From positions 1,055,043,554-1,055,107,553 of the forward strand of contig NC_090443.1 in NCBI RefSeq assembly GCF_031143425.1: 64,000 nucleotides of DNA. Reading direction: 5' to 3'. The notes beneath the pieces are model-generated. The model was not told where the DNA came from. It did no database searches and saw nothing but the letters and a program-made list of their open reading frames with translations. This document shows positions 23,586 through 35,323 of this stretch, in pieces (positions within the stretch are counted from its first letter, which is position 1; the number at the start of each line of letters is the position of its first letter). Position numbers and translations under genes: made by a program. This DNA comes from Pleurodeles waltl. Taxonomy: Eukaryota; Chordata; Amphibia; Caudata; Salamandridae.

Positions 23586-24715
23586 TCATCCATGGTAGTA
23601 TGGTGTGGGAGTCGGAGAGCCCTTGCTTGGTCCTGATTCAGAGGAGCAGCAGGCTTGGGGGAGTCGAGTATTCTGTAAGTGCAGCAAGACCTGTGCAAGA
23701 ACGCACCAGGTCCACTGGGAAGGTGGGTGATGGACCACAGATGCTGTGATGGCAACACCTTCTGGAAGAGATTCCGCAAGGTACAAGCTCAAAAGCAAGC
23801 ACAAGTGGTACTTGGAACACTGCTAAACCCGGCGGCCCTGTAAAATGGTGGCAAGACCTGAAATATTTAAGACTAAGTGAGACCCATCGCGCATGTCAGA
23901 GCAACACCCCCACCGAGTGCTGGAGTGAAGGGGGCTGGGAAAAGCTAATTGCCCCATCCCAGGAATCTCAACTCCTCTGGGGCGCTGATCCATATATCAA
24001 TTGATTCGGACCTCCGGGGTGAAGACGTGCCTCCGGTTAAGTCCCAGCTTATAGGAGGGTAGGGATGTGAAAGTCTTTTGTGCTGTAGACTGGACAGGAG
24101 GGCATCCAACATTAAGTCACAGACCTAATTAACGCCTTACTAGAGAATCTAGGGGGAATCCCGAATCCACATCAACAGAGATCACATGGTTGCACTGTTA
24201 TCAGCCAATAGGAACCTTCTCCCTTATGTGGTGGCTAGGGTGCACTTTTTTCCTCAGATAAAGAACTGATCCTTCACTTGATACAATGCAGTACAGATTC
24301 AGCAATTCGAGGACCTCTCCTCTGTAACGTTTGAGAAACATAACATTTTTACACCAGTCACAGAATACCTACGTTTCAAATAAATCACATATAGGTGGAG
24401 TCCTCCATTTCAGCTGATTTTCTGTTGGGAAGACCTGTAGCTTGCGCATTCCTCTTTCAAAGAAGCTCAGGCGGTCTTAAAGTTAGAAGGCAAGGATGTT
24501 ACCAACACACTCTCACTCCCCTTCAGTAATGGAAATAAAGTCCCTGCAGGAATATTGCTGGTCTCCACATGGCGTGGTGGTTTGAGACCCAATTTGACAC
24601 AGATCCGTTAGGGAAAAAGTGATACCACACCTATGGAAGACCAATGGGGACTCAGGTGATGAACTTCAAGATTGGCAGTTAAGATGTAAAAATTACTAAA
24701 GGGACAAAGAGAGCT
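23586..24715 (+). other. Mostly unassigned; possible decayed L1 ORF1
   Basis: Between about 24110 and 24560, fragments such as VVARVHFFPQIK and YLRFK are weakly reminiscent of the L1 ORF1 RNA-binding region, in the right place upstream of the L1 RT relic. Frames are broken, and the match is too weak for a firm call. Confidence 0.3.
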
Positions 24716-24719
24716 GTAA

Positions 24720-27130
24720 CACTAAAAAAGCCCTACATTTAATTGACATTGCAAGTCAAAAGAGGGAGTGAAGCTGTCCCCTCTTGTCAGATGACGAAAA
24801 GCAATCAGATTGCTTCATTTTCTACAAGAAGGCAAATGTCTTACACAACATAGGATTTGGGACACAACTCATAGGGGAGGTACTGGCAAAGCACTGTGAA
24901 TGAAGGTCAGGGTCAATGGCCACTGTATGAAGTGGACCAGGTTAATAAGGGAACATTTCAGGGGTGCTCTCTGTCCCCGCTACTCTTCGCCTTTACCCTA
25001 GAACTCCTACTAAAAGAAATTTGTGTGAGAAGAGATACACTAAAGGCATTCACTTCAGAAAGGATACCCTTTAAACTGACGGCATTTGCTGTTGAACTTC
25101 TGGTGACCTTAGAGGACCCAAGGCTATCTTTTTCAGAGGGTCTTATCCCAGTGGGACGCAAAAAGCGGATATCAAGTTTACGGGGGCTTCACCACATTTT
25201 GCTGGACACAGGAGAGCAGGAAGTATTTGGGGAATATGGCTAACCCCAAATTTGTGTTTGTGTGATGCAGGAAATTATACAATTGTAATACAGAAGTTGG
25301 GATGGGACTTAGATCCTAGTGCCACTAAACACTGCCCTAGGTAGCACAGATCCTGGACCTAAAAATGCCATTGTTGCTAAAGATCCACCCACACCTAATC
25401 GGCGAAACAGAGCATTTTCACTCCACTGCAAAAGTTAAGCAATATTTTCACATATTCCATATAAACACCCGAGATTAAGCCTGGAAAGAAACACTGCAAG
25501 CTATTTTTGGAAGGTGTCAGGGTTGTAATACTTGATATACTACACTATACGTAGGCATCCCAAATTAGGTACATGGTGGAAAGGCTGGGAGGAGAAATGG
25601 CAAACTCTGGTGCTATATTGACTGACTAGCAGACCTCTTGGGGAGGTGCTGTGGTCACCTTGTAAACATGGGCAGAATCTATATGTTTCCCCGTTTACGA
25701 GGACTGCTCTAATAATCTGGGACCAAATGCTATGCAAGATACAACTGATGACCCACCCATCAACCCTCACCCCACTGTTTGGTTATGAGAACTCTCCTGG
25801 GAAGGAAAGGATTTGATTTGAGTTATCGGGTGAAAGGGAGCTGCTACAGAGTGGGAGACATTTCAATTAGGGGTACTATTAGAGCTTTCGAAGAAGTTAC
25901 AGAGATATATTGAGTTCCTAAACCAGAACACTTCCATTGTAAAGAACTCAGACAATGGGTCCTACAACCAGAAAAAAAGAAAAAGAGCAACTAGAAACCT
26001 TACTAAAATTGAGAGATTTAAGCAGAAACTCTCCTCCGCCCAACACCTGGTTTTAAAGGTATAGACTATTCTAAATACTAATCACATTGCAGACAAATAT
26101 GCATGTTTGAAACAATGGTAAAAGGAGCTTGTGATTAACCTAGTGCCAAAAAAATTGAAGAAAAGCTTCAATAGGAAAATAACTTTGCTAGACGTGAACA
26201 GGGGAAAGAAACAAATTACAAAATATTATATACAAAGTAGTGTATGTCAGAACACCTATACACTATAGATTCAAGGACTTTAGGGAATTGCTGGAGAGGT
26301 GTCAAAGCCCATATATTTGTACTTTTGAACTACAATATGCATTACTATCAGTTGCGCTGCACCTTAATTCACACATGTATATTGACAGAACTATTGCAAT
26401 TGAAACAAAATCATTACCATGTATATTTTTTGGCTCAGGCTAGCTAGGTTTTAGTTAGGCCTCAACGCCATCTTGTTCAAAATGGATGCCTTATTGATGC
26501 TACATGCAGCCGGATGGGGGATTGTTCATTTCTGTATGATACAGTTCTTGAACAGCTCACTAAAGAGAACCCTTTTTCTACATTCTCCAAGGTATTTCCT
26601 ACTTGCACACAGTATTGTTCTCTGTTGTTTATGTAACAAGCATAGTCTATCTGCTGCATCTACTTTTGATTATTTCTGTATTGCACCTTTAATTTTTTTC
26701 AATAAACCTTCATGGTTTTCTAATTTCGAACTCTCTTTTTGAGTCAGTCCTTTCTTATTGACTGTATTTTGAAATGCTGTTTTAAATCTTGTCTCTAGAG
26801 ACATATTGTTATAGATTTTGAGGTTAACACCATCCCGGAACCACTTAATGTTAGGGCGTGTCACTGTTGTGCAGATTTCCTAGGGCCCAATCGCTCACAC
26901 ACTGTTCTACACATTATATGGAACTGCCCGAATCTGAAGAGGTGATAGGCATATCCACTGGAGAGCATCAGAGATGTTATGGGGGATGACCTGGAGAAAT
27001 GTCCTGTAACAATAATTCCAGGCGACCAACTCGCCATTATACGCCCTACACTCTAGCTGAGAAAAAGACATTTTACAGCTACTCCTAGTAGCAACACAAG
27101 GTATACTATCTCTATGTGACAAGAGTTTAA
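24720..27130 (+). pseudogene. L1-like LINE ORF2 relic
   Basis: Decayed L1-type ORF2. The RT parts are HNIGFGTQLIGEVLA (about 24840), GTFQGCSLSPLLFAFTLELL (about 24955-25015) and KLTAFAVELLVTLEDPRLSF (about 25070-25130). The catalytic FADD is degraded to FAVE. C-terminal L1 pieces follow: GRKGFDLSYRVKGSCYR (about 25800), PEHFHCKELRQWV (about 25920) and DILQLLLVATQGILSLC (about 27065-27120). Stops are numerous. The part at 26430-26745 does not match L1 and may be a later insertion with its own AATAAA (about 26700). Confidence 0.7.
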
Positions 27131-27489
27131 CACTAATGTTTGAAATGTAGCGACACAGACTAAGCTATTGGGGCCGAGAAAGTGGCATACAGGCCAGGAT
27201 GAGTATTCCACAAGCTTATAGACACCAATGAATCTATATTTGAACCTACACCTCAGAAGGACCTGTCACAGACTCATGTCTGGGCCTGTTAAACATCAAG
27301 CTATAGGTGTTAATTTTGGATAAGGGAGAGCAGCTACACCCGAGACAGCCGATTCAAACTCCAACTGCACGAGTACCCGGAAAGGTGCCAAAGTGCTTGT
27401 GTACATGTATGTGGAAATCGTGGTTACTTTGGAATAGTTCGAGAGTTTTGAAATCGAGTCTAGAGCGCAGGCTTTAAATGATGTGTCTA

Positions 27490-30400
27490 GGGCAGCCACT
27501 TTAATGAATCACTTGCCTACAGAAGGAAAAGCAGTCATTTGGAGAATGCCTATACCTGATCAACTGAACTGTGAGCAAATGAAGGAACCTCTGATCAGAT
27601 GATTTGGGCCAACTAAGTACCTCCAGAGATTCCAAGAAAGAAAGGGAGCGGAAGGTTTTCCATTTAAAAACTTCGATATGACTGTTTGTTGTATGATTAG
27701 AATGGGTGGAGGAAAGGAATGAAGGCCAAGACTTTACATGCCCTTGACCAGTTTGTGGTGACAAAGCGTCTCAAAGAGGAGTGCTCTACCCCATTTAGTT
27801 TAAAAAAAAAAAAAAACTTGACAGAAAGAGCCAGTGAAACTTGCAGTGTTAGCTGACGAATGGTTAGCTAACAAGGTAAGCAAAGGATTGGGGGAGCATC
27901 ACTCAAAGCCAAAGGGATAGATGAATTCTCAACAGACTGGACGGTAAGGACCAAAGCAATTATCAAGGAGTCAAGGGAGGACATGAGCAGAAAGGGAATT
28001 GGGTTCCAAGTGAGTACACAAGGAAGGACAGCCCCTGGTGGATTACTTGCTACCGATGTCACAAGGGAGCATTAGGAGAAAGACTGTAAGGCAAAAGACA
28101 TTGGAACAACTGCACTTATCATAGACAGCTAGTGTGTGATGGGACCGAGGGGATCCCTGTTGCATTAAATGTAGCAGCAAAAGACATTTGTGAGAAGGGT
28201 CCATATGCCCTTAAGCACATCCATCCATATACCGTGTGGTCAAAGCTAGTCTCTTTGTAAGGAAGGTTCCTGCCCTGAAGAATAGACGTCTAACAGGAGT
28301 AAGGTTGACAGGAAGTTTCACAAAGGAGAGTCTTCCTGGTGCCAATGGCACATACTTGATAGCCAGAAGGATGACATGCAATGTCTGACAGCCCAAGCTG
28401 CAGTGTAAAGCAATGGCATTTCATTCATTGTCAATGTAGAGGTGAGAGCGCAGAAGCAAGCTGAATGTCTCTTGGGCAAGGATTTGATTGCCTCTGGTCT
28501 AGTACCAGAACCAGAAGACTACGTGGCTTAGACTACATCCGCTGTGATGCCTGACCTGCAGAGCCTGGTTCGGTGCTGGAGGACCTATTCGGAAAGAGTT
28601 TTGCAAGGCACATGTTGAGTGCCCTACAGTTGTGGGACCTCAGAAGGTAGCCCCGCAACATGTCAGCAAGGGAGTGGAGGGAAGGCATTAGGTTGGCTGG
28701 ACTGCTTTATAGGGAGCCCACAAACCCTCTGCCAGGAGTTAGCAAGAGACTAGTGGTTCCCCTAGTGTACAGGAATTCCATGTCGTCACAGGCCCACAAG
28801 AAGCCATTTGGGCAAAAGAAATACTGAGGATACGTTGGACACTCAGTTCTTTTGGCCAAGATTGTGCAGAGACACAGAGAGGTTCTAAATAACCTGTCCT
28901 ACTTGCAAACTGAGCAGTAAGACAGAAAGTAGAACCAAAGCACAGCTAGTGCCACTGCCAGTTGTAGGTGTCCCAACGGAGTGGATGAGAATTGGCATTA
29001 TTAGTTCCTTTGGCCCCTCCACCCCAGCTTCAAGCAACAAAAATACCTTGGTTGAGGAATACAATGGCACAAGATACGCAGAGGCAGTACCTCTCATGAG
29101 CATGACTGCAAAGATAATAGCTAGGGCACACCTACAGATCTTTTCAAAAGTTGGATTTCCTAAGAATGTGATTTCTGAATTTAGCTCCTCATACATGAGA
29201 AATAGATGGGAGTAATCTGGTGCAACCTATCATTTCTTCACAGCATATTACTCAAAAACAAATGGATGGGTAGAAAGAACTAACAAGACCTTTAGGAGCA
29301 TGATGGAAACTCTGCCAGAAAACCTCAGGAGGAAGTGGAATCTTCTCATGCCATGTCTCTTATTCGCCTACAGATGTTTTTGTTTTTAGAAGGGGGCAGG
29401 ATTTATTCCCTTTGAAGAACTGTATGGGCATTCATTATATGTGTGCCCCACTCACCTTAGTGAGAAAATGGTCAGAAGGAACATAAGAGTCACCTTAGAA
29501 GGATTTGATGTGATGGACTAGGTCATTGGCCTCAGGTAGCTGATGTGCAATATATGAGTCAGTGATGAAGAACCCTCAGGCATTCCAAGAACTAATGGAG
29601 TGGTATTACTAGAAAGCAATGTCAACTGGGTAATAGGCAGTCCAAGGACATGTTCAAAAGCTTTGGAGGATACGTGGTGTGGGCTTAAAGGCAGTAAAGA
29701 AGGCTTCTGGTATAAACTACCTTGTGGACACAGACACTCCTAGAGACCCAAGAGGGTATTCCATGTAAACTAGCTTAAGCCATGCTTCCAGAAAGACTTC
29801 ACAGTGAAAATCATGGCTTGAGGAAGACAAAGTGCTACTTCCCGACCCACTGCATGGTGATGTGAAGGATGGTTTCTGTGGATAGGGTACAACTTACCCT
29901 TGAGCTAACACCTCAGCAGCAGAAAGGGTGCATAGCTAGAGGAGCCATACTGCCAGTGAAGAGCAAGACTTACCAAATACCTGATCGAGGCCAGGAGTGC
30001 ATCTAAGAAAAGGTTGTCCAGATTTTAGATTGGGGGGTGGTTGAGCATTCACATGGTCCTTAGTTCAGTCCAATAGCATTGGTACCAAAGCAAGGACTCA
30101 TAGACTTGTGCTTTTGTATGGACTACCAGGTCCACAATGACCAAGACTGGTACATACTCGATTTCCAGAGCTGATGGATACTGCTTGTTATTCAATTACC
30201 TTTGAACTGAGCAATGACTACTGGGAGAGCTCATCAGCACCTGGTGCCAAGGGGTAACAACATTATTTTGGCCAGAGGGATTGTACTTGTTCTGGGTTAT
30301 TGCTTCTAGACTTGGAAATGCATCTGCCGCTTTTTCAGCACCTGGTGAACTATGTTCTCTCAGGGCTGGGCGAGTTCTGAGATGCCATCTTTAGCAATTT

Positions 30401-31130
30401 ATGGTAAGACCACCTTAGGCACAGGGAACAGGGCTGCGTCAGGATGCAGGAGGTAAAACTACCCAACAAAACAACTATGTGTCAGTCCTCTGTAGCTTAT
30501 CTGATGCTCAAGGAAGACAACAGGACAATTCACCCTTTGGATGCCAAGATTCAGTCTGTGTTGGGGTTGGAGGATTCTACCACCTAGACAGAAGACAGAG
30601 TATTTTTAGGCTTCACTGGATATTACAGAAGCTTTGTTACTAACTGTGGGAATACAGTTGTGCTGTTGACATCCCTCATATCCACAAGCAGCCTAAGAAG
30701 AAGGCCTTTGAGGACCTGAAGACCAACATATGTAATGCAACTTTGTTGAAGCCATCTGACTAGCATCAGCCTTTCACTGTAAATGCTGACGTCTCTGATA
30801 AAAGAGCTGGAGCAGTATTGTCTCAACCCGAAAACAACAAGGAAAGAGAATGTCCAGTGGCCTTTGTCAGCCGCAAACTGCTTATAAGGGAACCAAATGA
30901 GGCGGTCATAGGAAAACAATGCTTAGCGATATGAGAGTTTAAAGAAAGCTGCAACCTTACCTGTTTGGTACCAAGTTTGTTGCCCAGACAAACCACTTCA
31001 GGGGTTGATGGTGATGAAAGGTATGAATCCCTAGCTGCTGAGAGATGATCAAACTCAGTACAAGGCCTAGATTTCACAATGGAATACAAAGCCAGAATTA
31101 ATCATGGAAATGCAGATGAGCCTTCCTGAT
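27490..31130 (+). pseudogene. Gmr1-like Ty3/gypsy retrotransposon with IN before RT
   Basis: Decayed LTR-retrotransposon interior. A gag part at 27490-28100 (EGKAVIWRMPIPDQLN, FQERKGAEGFPFKNFDM) ends with a zinc knuckle near 28045 (CYRCHKG...C). Aspartic-protease-like sequence follows at about 28100-28550. Integrase comes next: an HHCC region at 28770-28920, the core at 28949-29215 (VGVPTEWMRIG, YNGTRYAEAVPLMSMTAK, IFSKVGFPKNVISEF), then NGWVERTNKTFRSMMETLP and PFEELYGH to 29440. Reverse transcriptase (GVVEHSHGP, PIALVPKQGLIDLCF, about 30030-30420) and RNase H (FLGFTGYYRSFVTNCGNT, NADVSDKRAGAVLSQPENN, about 30605-31110) lie after integrase. Normal Ty3/gypsy order is RT-RH-IN. The order seen here is that of the Gmr1-like group. 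At least two integrase acidic residues are mutated, and stops abound. Confidence 0.8.
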
Positions 31131-31302
31131 TGTTTTACCGATCTGAAGACTGGAATTCTGCAACAGAGGAGTATGTTTAGGGTAATTAGATCAAGTAGGT
31201 ACCTTTGTTCTGACAGCAATGTCTCCGCCCATGGTGACCTAGGATATACCCCGAGTGTTTGTCAACTGGTGAATATAGTATGTGATTTAGACCTGGTGAA
31301 AC

Positions 31303-31538
31303 TGTAATCTAGTGTGGGCATAGATGCCTAGGCAAGTCCTCAACTTTGCAGGCCATAGACCTCTCCTGTGACCTGGGTACCAAGCGTGTCCCAGTCCTGT
31401 GTATTGTAAATAAAATGGCTGTGGTGCCATGTTTTGTGAATCCGTAGCGTGACCACCTTTTTATGGGTGTCAGCGAAAAAGGATTATGGACCCCTCTTCT
31501 GTACACTTCTGCTGTTAATTAAAACCTAGAACCTTACA
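31303..31538 (+). repeat. Possible 3' LTR of the Gmr1-like element
   Basis: A 236-bp segment beginning TGTAATC and ending CTTACA (terminal TGTAA/TTACA) lies about 190 bp after the end of RNase H. It contains AATAAA at about 31411. The position fits a short 3' LTR. No matching 5' LTR was found, so the call is tentative. Confidence 0.35.
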
Positions 31539-32430
31539 CTGATATCCTGAGTATATGCAGAGTGCGTATGACTGCACAGTGTAGTAGTGAGATTCTTTGT
31601 GCGAGTCTGAGAACTGAAGCTAAAAGGATCCCTTGGGATCAATTGTGGATGAGCCTGTAATAGCATGGTGTGAGATGGAGGTAGCTTGCTTAGGCAGTGG
31701 AAGTGTATTGCCTACATTTCTCTGGCTGGAGGGCAGAGATCCAGACACTGAAGTCAGAATGGAGAAAGAGCTATCTTTAGAAATTCCTTGATTACTTTGT
31801 TAGCAAAGGGGCTGCTGATTAGTTTTTCCTGAGCTCTGCCATTCTGTTGATGTGAGAGTGTGGGGTGGGACTGCACTTTCCGTTGTGTAAGGTGAGGACG
31901 TTTTTAGGTCAGCTCTGTCCTCTTACCTGTCCTCGATTACAGTCCAATAAGGCTGATACCACCCAAGAGCAAACAACTTTCACTTCTTGTGAAAAAGTCT
32001 GTCTAGTAAGTGTGTATAAAAGTAGGACCCAAATCATTCACTTTGTTTTACTTTCAAGTTATTTGTGACCAAGGAAAAGAGTACTCCACAGCATACTTGA
32101 AGGACAGCTGTGTGACAAGGGGTGGTGTCTAACAACCTGTCTCTCAGAGGCGGACGGACATCACCTGAAGTCTGCTCTTTCAGCTGGAAGAGCTGAGGGT
32201 CTGTCTAGTGGCTAGAAGCCTGTCTGTCTCCTAAGTGAAGGAAGGAGGCTGCTTGGCAACATCAGGAGGAGAGACTGTCCAGCTGGAGAAGCCCAGGGAA
32301 AGTGAACTGCCTAAGAGAGCCAAGCAAGGAGCAACCTGTGCTGCTGTGTGTCACTAAGTCTACCTGCACACTTACCTATGAGAACTGCACCAGCTTGTAT
32401 TGTCTGCATCAACCAGGAAACACGATTCAG
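31539..32430. other. Unassigned stretch
   Basis: No gene or clear repeat was recognised. Confidence 0.3.
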
Positions 32431-32434
32431 CGCT

Positions 32435-32705
32435 TGCCTTTCTTGGGTTGCAACTACCATGCTACGTGATTCTACATACGCCCATGTTGGTCTGCAGCTG
32501 CCCTGCTGTGTAAAACCTGCATTGGCCCACGTCGGGCTCCAACTGCCATACTAGGTGAATCCTACACCGCTTCTTTTCAGGCTGCAACTGTTGTGCTGCA
32601 CGAATCCTGCACCTGCCCATGACAGTTGAAAACGCTGTGCTGTGTACTTCTGCACCGGTGTGTTTTGTGCTGCAGGTGCCAGGCTGCATGATTCTTACAC
32701 TGGTC
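32435..32705 (+). repeat. Imperfect minisatellite, about 57-bp unit
   Basis: About five diverged units share a (C/T)TGCA(A/G)CTG(C/T)(C/T) ... GCTG(T/C) ... (A/G)AATCCT(G/A)CAC core followed by CGCCCATG-like sequence (for example at 32450, 32500, 32545, 32590 and 32640). Confidence 0.6.
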
Positions 32706-32999
32706 CAAGCTGTATGCAGGCAGGTATAACCCACCAGGGACCAGCAGCAGGGTGTTTAGTACCCGCAGGGAATAGTCACCAGGGGTATTACCATATAAAA
32801 GTAAATGAATTGTGTAGTACTTTGTATAGTAGTGTGACTGAAAGTGCTTTCTTTTTCAAACTCAATCAATGGATTTGCGTTAGATTAGTTCAAGTCTTTA
32901 ATTCATTGGAGCAACCAACAAGTTACTCTAAGCAAATGGACTTCCATACCTTCAACAGTATGTACAGAGTTCCCCAGACGTCCTCCTGATCTCTCCTCA

Positions 33000-33845
33000 C
33001 CGCTTTAATATTTACATATGTCCTCGCTGTCCATCATTAGAAATGCAGGATGTAGCCTGTATTCATGTGTTAATGACACCCAGCTCATTTTTGGGATAAT
33101 GAAAATGGATCTTTCTTTGGCTTCTCTTCCTGAATACCTCAATGGCATCCGAAAAGTAGATGTTTGTTAGCTGGATAAAGATCAATTTAAATGCAGCTTT
33201 CATCCTACTGATCGGAAGTGATCTATCGTCCTGGTACTCTACCTACTGCCATGTGGCCAATGGCCAAAACTACAAGAGTTTTAAGGCCTGAATTTGTTGC
33301 CAATCCTAAGCTTAATCACCAATTTCATCAGTCGTCTCCTCCTGTTCCTTGACCCTCCCTAGGCTCAAACCAAGTCTCTCTTTGTTGCCCTGGTACATTT
33401 CTAAGATCATCTTATTGGGCACCATTGGCTCCCAACTGGATTACTGCTTCTACCTGTGCTATGATGCTTCTAAGCACGACACAGGCTTCAAGTAATCCAA
33501 AACCAAGCTGCTTGAGCGAGCGTTCAGACCCACTACTCTTATGCCAAACCCATTCTTCTTAAACTGCACTGGTTACTTGGCCACAAAATGACTATTTTCA
33601 AGTCACTGTGCATTATCCATAAATGTCTGTATGAATACGGCCCTCAATTCTTCAAAATACAGTTTAATTGGTATAAGCCTACTAGGACACTTTGTTTGTC
33701 TAATGCTAATTAGCTACAGGTTCCTTGCATCCACAAATTGCTTTCTAATGGAGATTCCTTTTGTTATTTTGCTCCCGATTGGATATGATTCCATATACGA
33801 TTTGTTGTGCATTAGGAAAAACTGAACAACTTTCTCTTAACTTCA
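33000..33845 (+). pseudogene. L2/CR1-like LINE RT fragment
   Basis: Plus-strand pieces match the second half of an L2/CR1-type reverse transcriptase. NDTQLIF at about 33075-33100 stands for the YADDTQL box. LDKDQFKC at about 33170 stands for the WMxxNxLxLN region. SQLDYC at about 33430 stands for SRLDYCNSL, and LNCTGYLATK...SHCALSI at about 33555-33630 for LHWLPV...FKxLxLxHK. Frames are broken. Confidence 0.65.
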
Positions 33846-33869
33846 AAACTTCATTTATTTCTATGTCTG

Positions 33870-34050
33870 GAACAACTCACCAGAAGACCACAAACCCTCC
33901 AGAACTTGGCAGCCAGACTCATCCTCAACCTTCCACATAGGACTCACATCACACCTCACGGAGCTCCACTGGCTCCTGATACACAAACACATTCATCTCA
34001 AAATCCTCACTCATACACACACTAAAGGCACTACACAACTCAGGACCCAC
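33870..34050 (+). pseudogene. L2/CR1-like LINE C-terminal piece, left of an LTR insertion
   Basis: RRPQTLQNLAARLILNLPHR followed by THITPHLTELHWLLIH and LKILTHTHTKGTTQL is the typical end of an L2/CR1 RT protein. It is interrupted at 34050 by the solo LTR and continues at 35078. Confidence 0.75.
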
Positions 34051-35081
34051 TGTCGTGAGGTTATTTTAGTAGTTACACAGGTACATTATTTTAGCTTAGG
34101 CCTGCAGCTTGTGCCCTCTTAGTTTGATACATGGCATTTTTTTTTTATTTTATTATTTTAGCAAAAGCTTCATCTTAGTGGAGATGTTTTTATTATTTTA
34201 TCAGTTGTCCTTTTGCGTAGAATTCTGTTATTCTTTCTTCGCACAACATTTTCATTCTGTGCTTCACTCAAGGCTGAACATGATAAGTTTATTGGTTATT
34301 GCTGGCACAAAGTGTTCATCATGTCCCTAACTCTTGGATGTGTTGTCATGTCAGGGCAGTTTCTCAGAACACCAGAAGTTTTATTATAAATCAATTCACT
34401 GCCCCCTATCCGATAGAGGGGCTTCCAACTAGTTTGCCACTGCGTGCTGCATGTCGTCCTTGCAGTTTCTGCTGATACCTGGTGCCTTCTCTGCCTTCAT
34501 GTGGGAGGACAATCAGTAAACCAACAGACCTCTTCTCCACCTACAAACACAGGTGTGGGGAATGAGTTCCTTCTGGGGGGGCTGAAGGGCGGATTAGGCC
34601 TAACATCGCCAGACTCTTGCATAGAATATTAGTAGTGCAGTTAGGGATTCTAGAATCATTTTTGTGACAGTATGGGACTTTTCCTATGTTTCACTTTCCT
34701 TATCATTGCTTTGCTTTTATTGTGTTTTATCATCCTCATAATCACTGTGCATGTCTTTTTACGTAGTATGCAGTTGATTCAATAAAACGTATTGAACCTA
34801 GTCCTGCTTCTGTCTATTTTTGCATGTGTGAGACGTACGTAACTGAGAGAAAGGGGTAACAGCTGTTCCACCACAGTTTCCCTGAGAAATCAAAGAAATC
34901 ATGTAAAGCGCTGCCACAATCACCTTTACTGTTGGGTACTGTTGAGGTGCTGCTAGCTGGCTGGAAGGGTTAGGTCAACTGTCACACAGCGCAAGATCAG
35001 ACTCAGAACACCGCGCTTGGTGGTACTGCTGCCCAAATCCAGCAGCCTTGTTACTATAACAAAAGTGTTTTACGACACCAC
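34047..35081 (+). mobile_element. Solo LTR, 1027 bp, with 4-bp target duplication, inside a LINE
   Basis: The LTR runs from TGTCGT (34051) to ACGACA (35077), a 6-bp perfect inverted end with TG...CA. CCAC is duplicated on both sides (34047-34050 and 35078-35081). AATAAA occurs at about 34782. LINE coding similarity stops at the left edge and resumes at the right edge, which independently confirms the insertion boundaries. Confidence 0.88.
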
Positions 35082-35323
35082 ATACCTCAATAGACGTATC
35101 TACTTCCACCAACCACCCAGACACATCCGCTCCGTATGAAGCCTACTCGCACGCATCCCATATGTGCAAATAAAGAAATCAAGAGGATGGGTGTTCTCTT
35201 GCATCTCTGATAAAGCATGGAACAACCTCCGACTCCCTATTAGAGCCTCCTCCTTCTTTCTTCTTGAATTCTGAAAGACGCTGAAGACCTTGATTTCCAG
35301 TTCACCAACCTACCACAGGCAGG
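35078..35323 (+). pseudogene. L2/CR1-like LINE C-terminus, right of the LTR insertion
   Basis: Continues the piece at 33870-34050. It contains RRIYFHQPPRHIRSV and then KAWNNLRLPIRASSFFLLEF and LKTLIF, matching the R(R)SFSxxAPxxWNxLPxxIR...F(K)xxLKTxLF ending of L2/CR1 proteins. It is cut at 35323 by the Penelope array. The LINE tail appears to resume after 45675. Confidence 0.75.
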
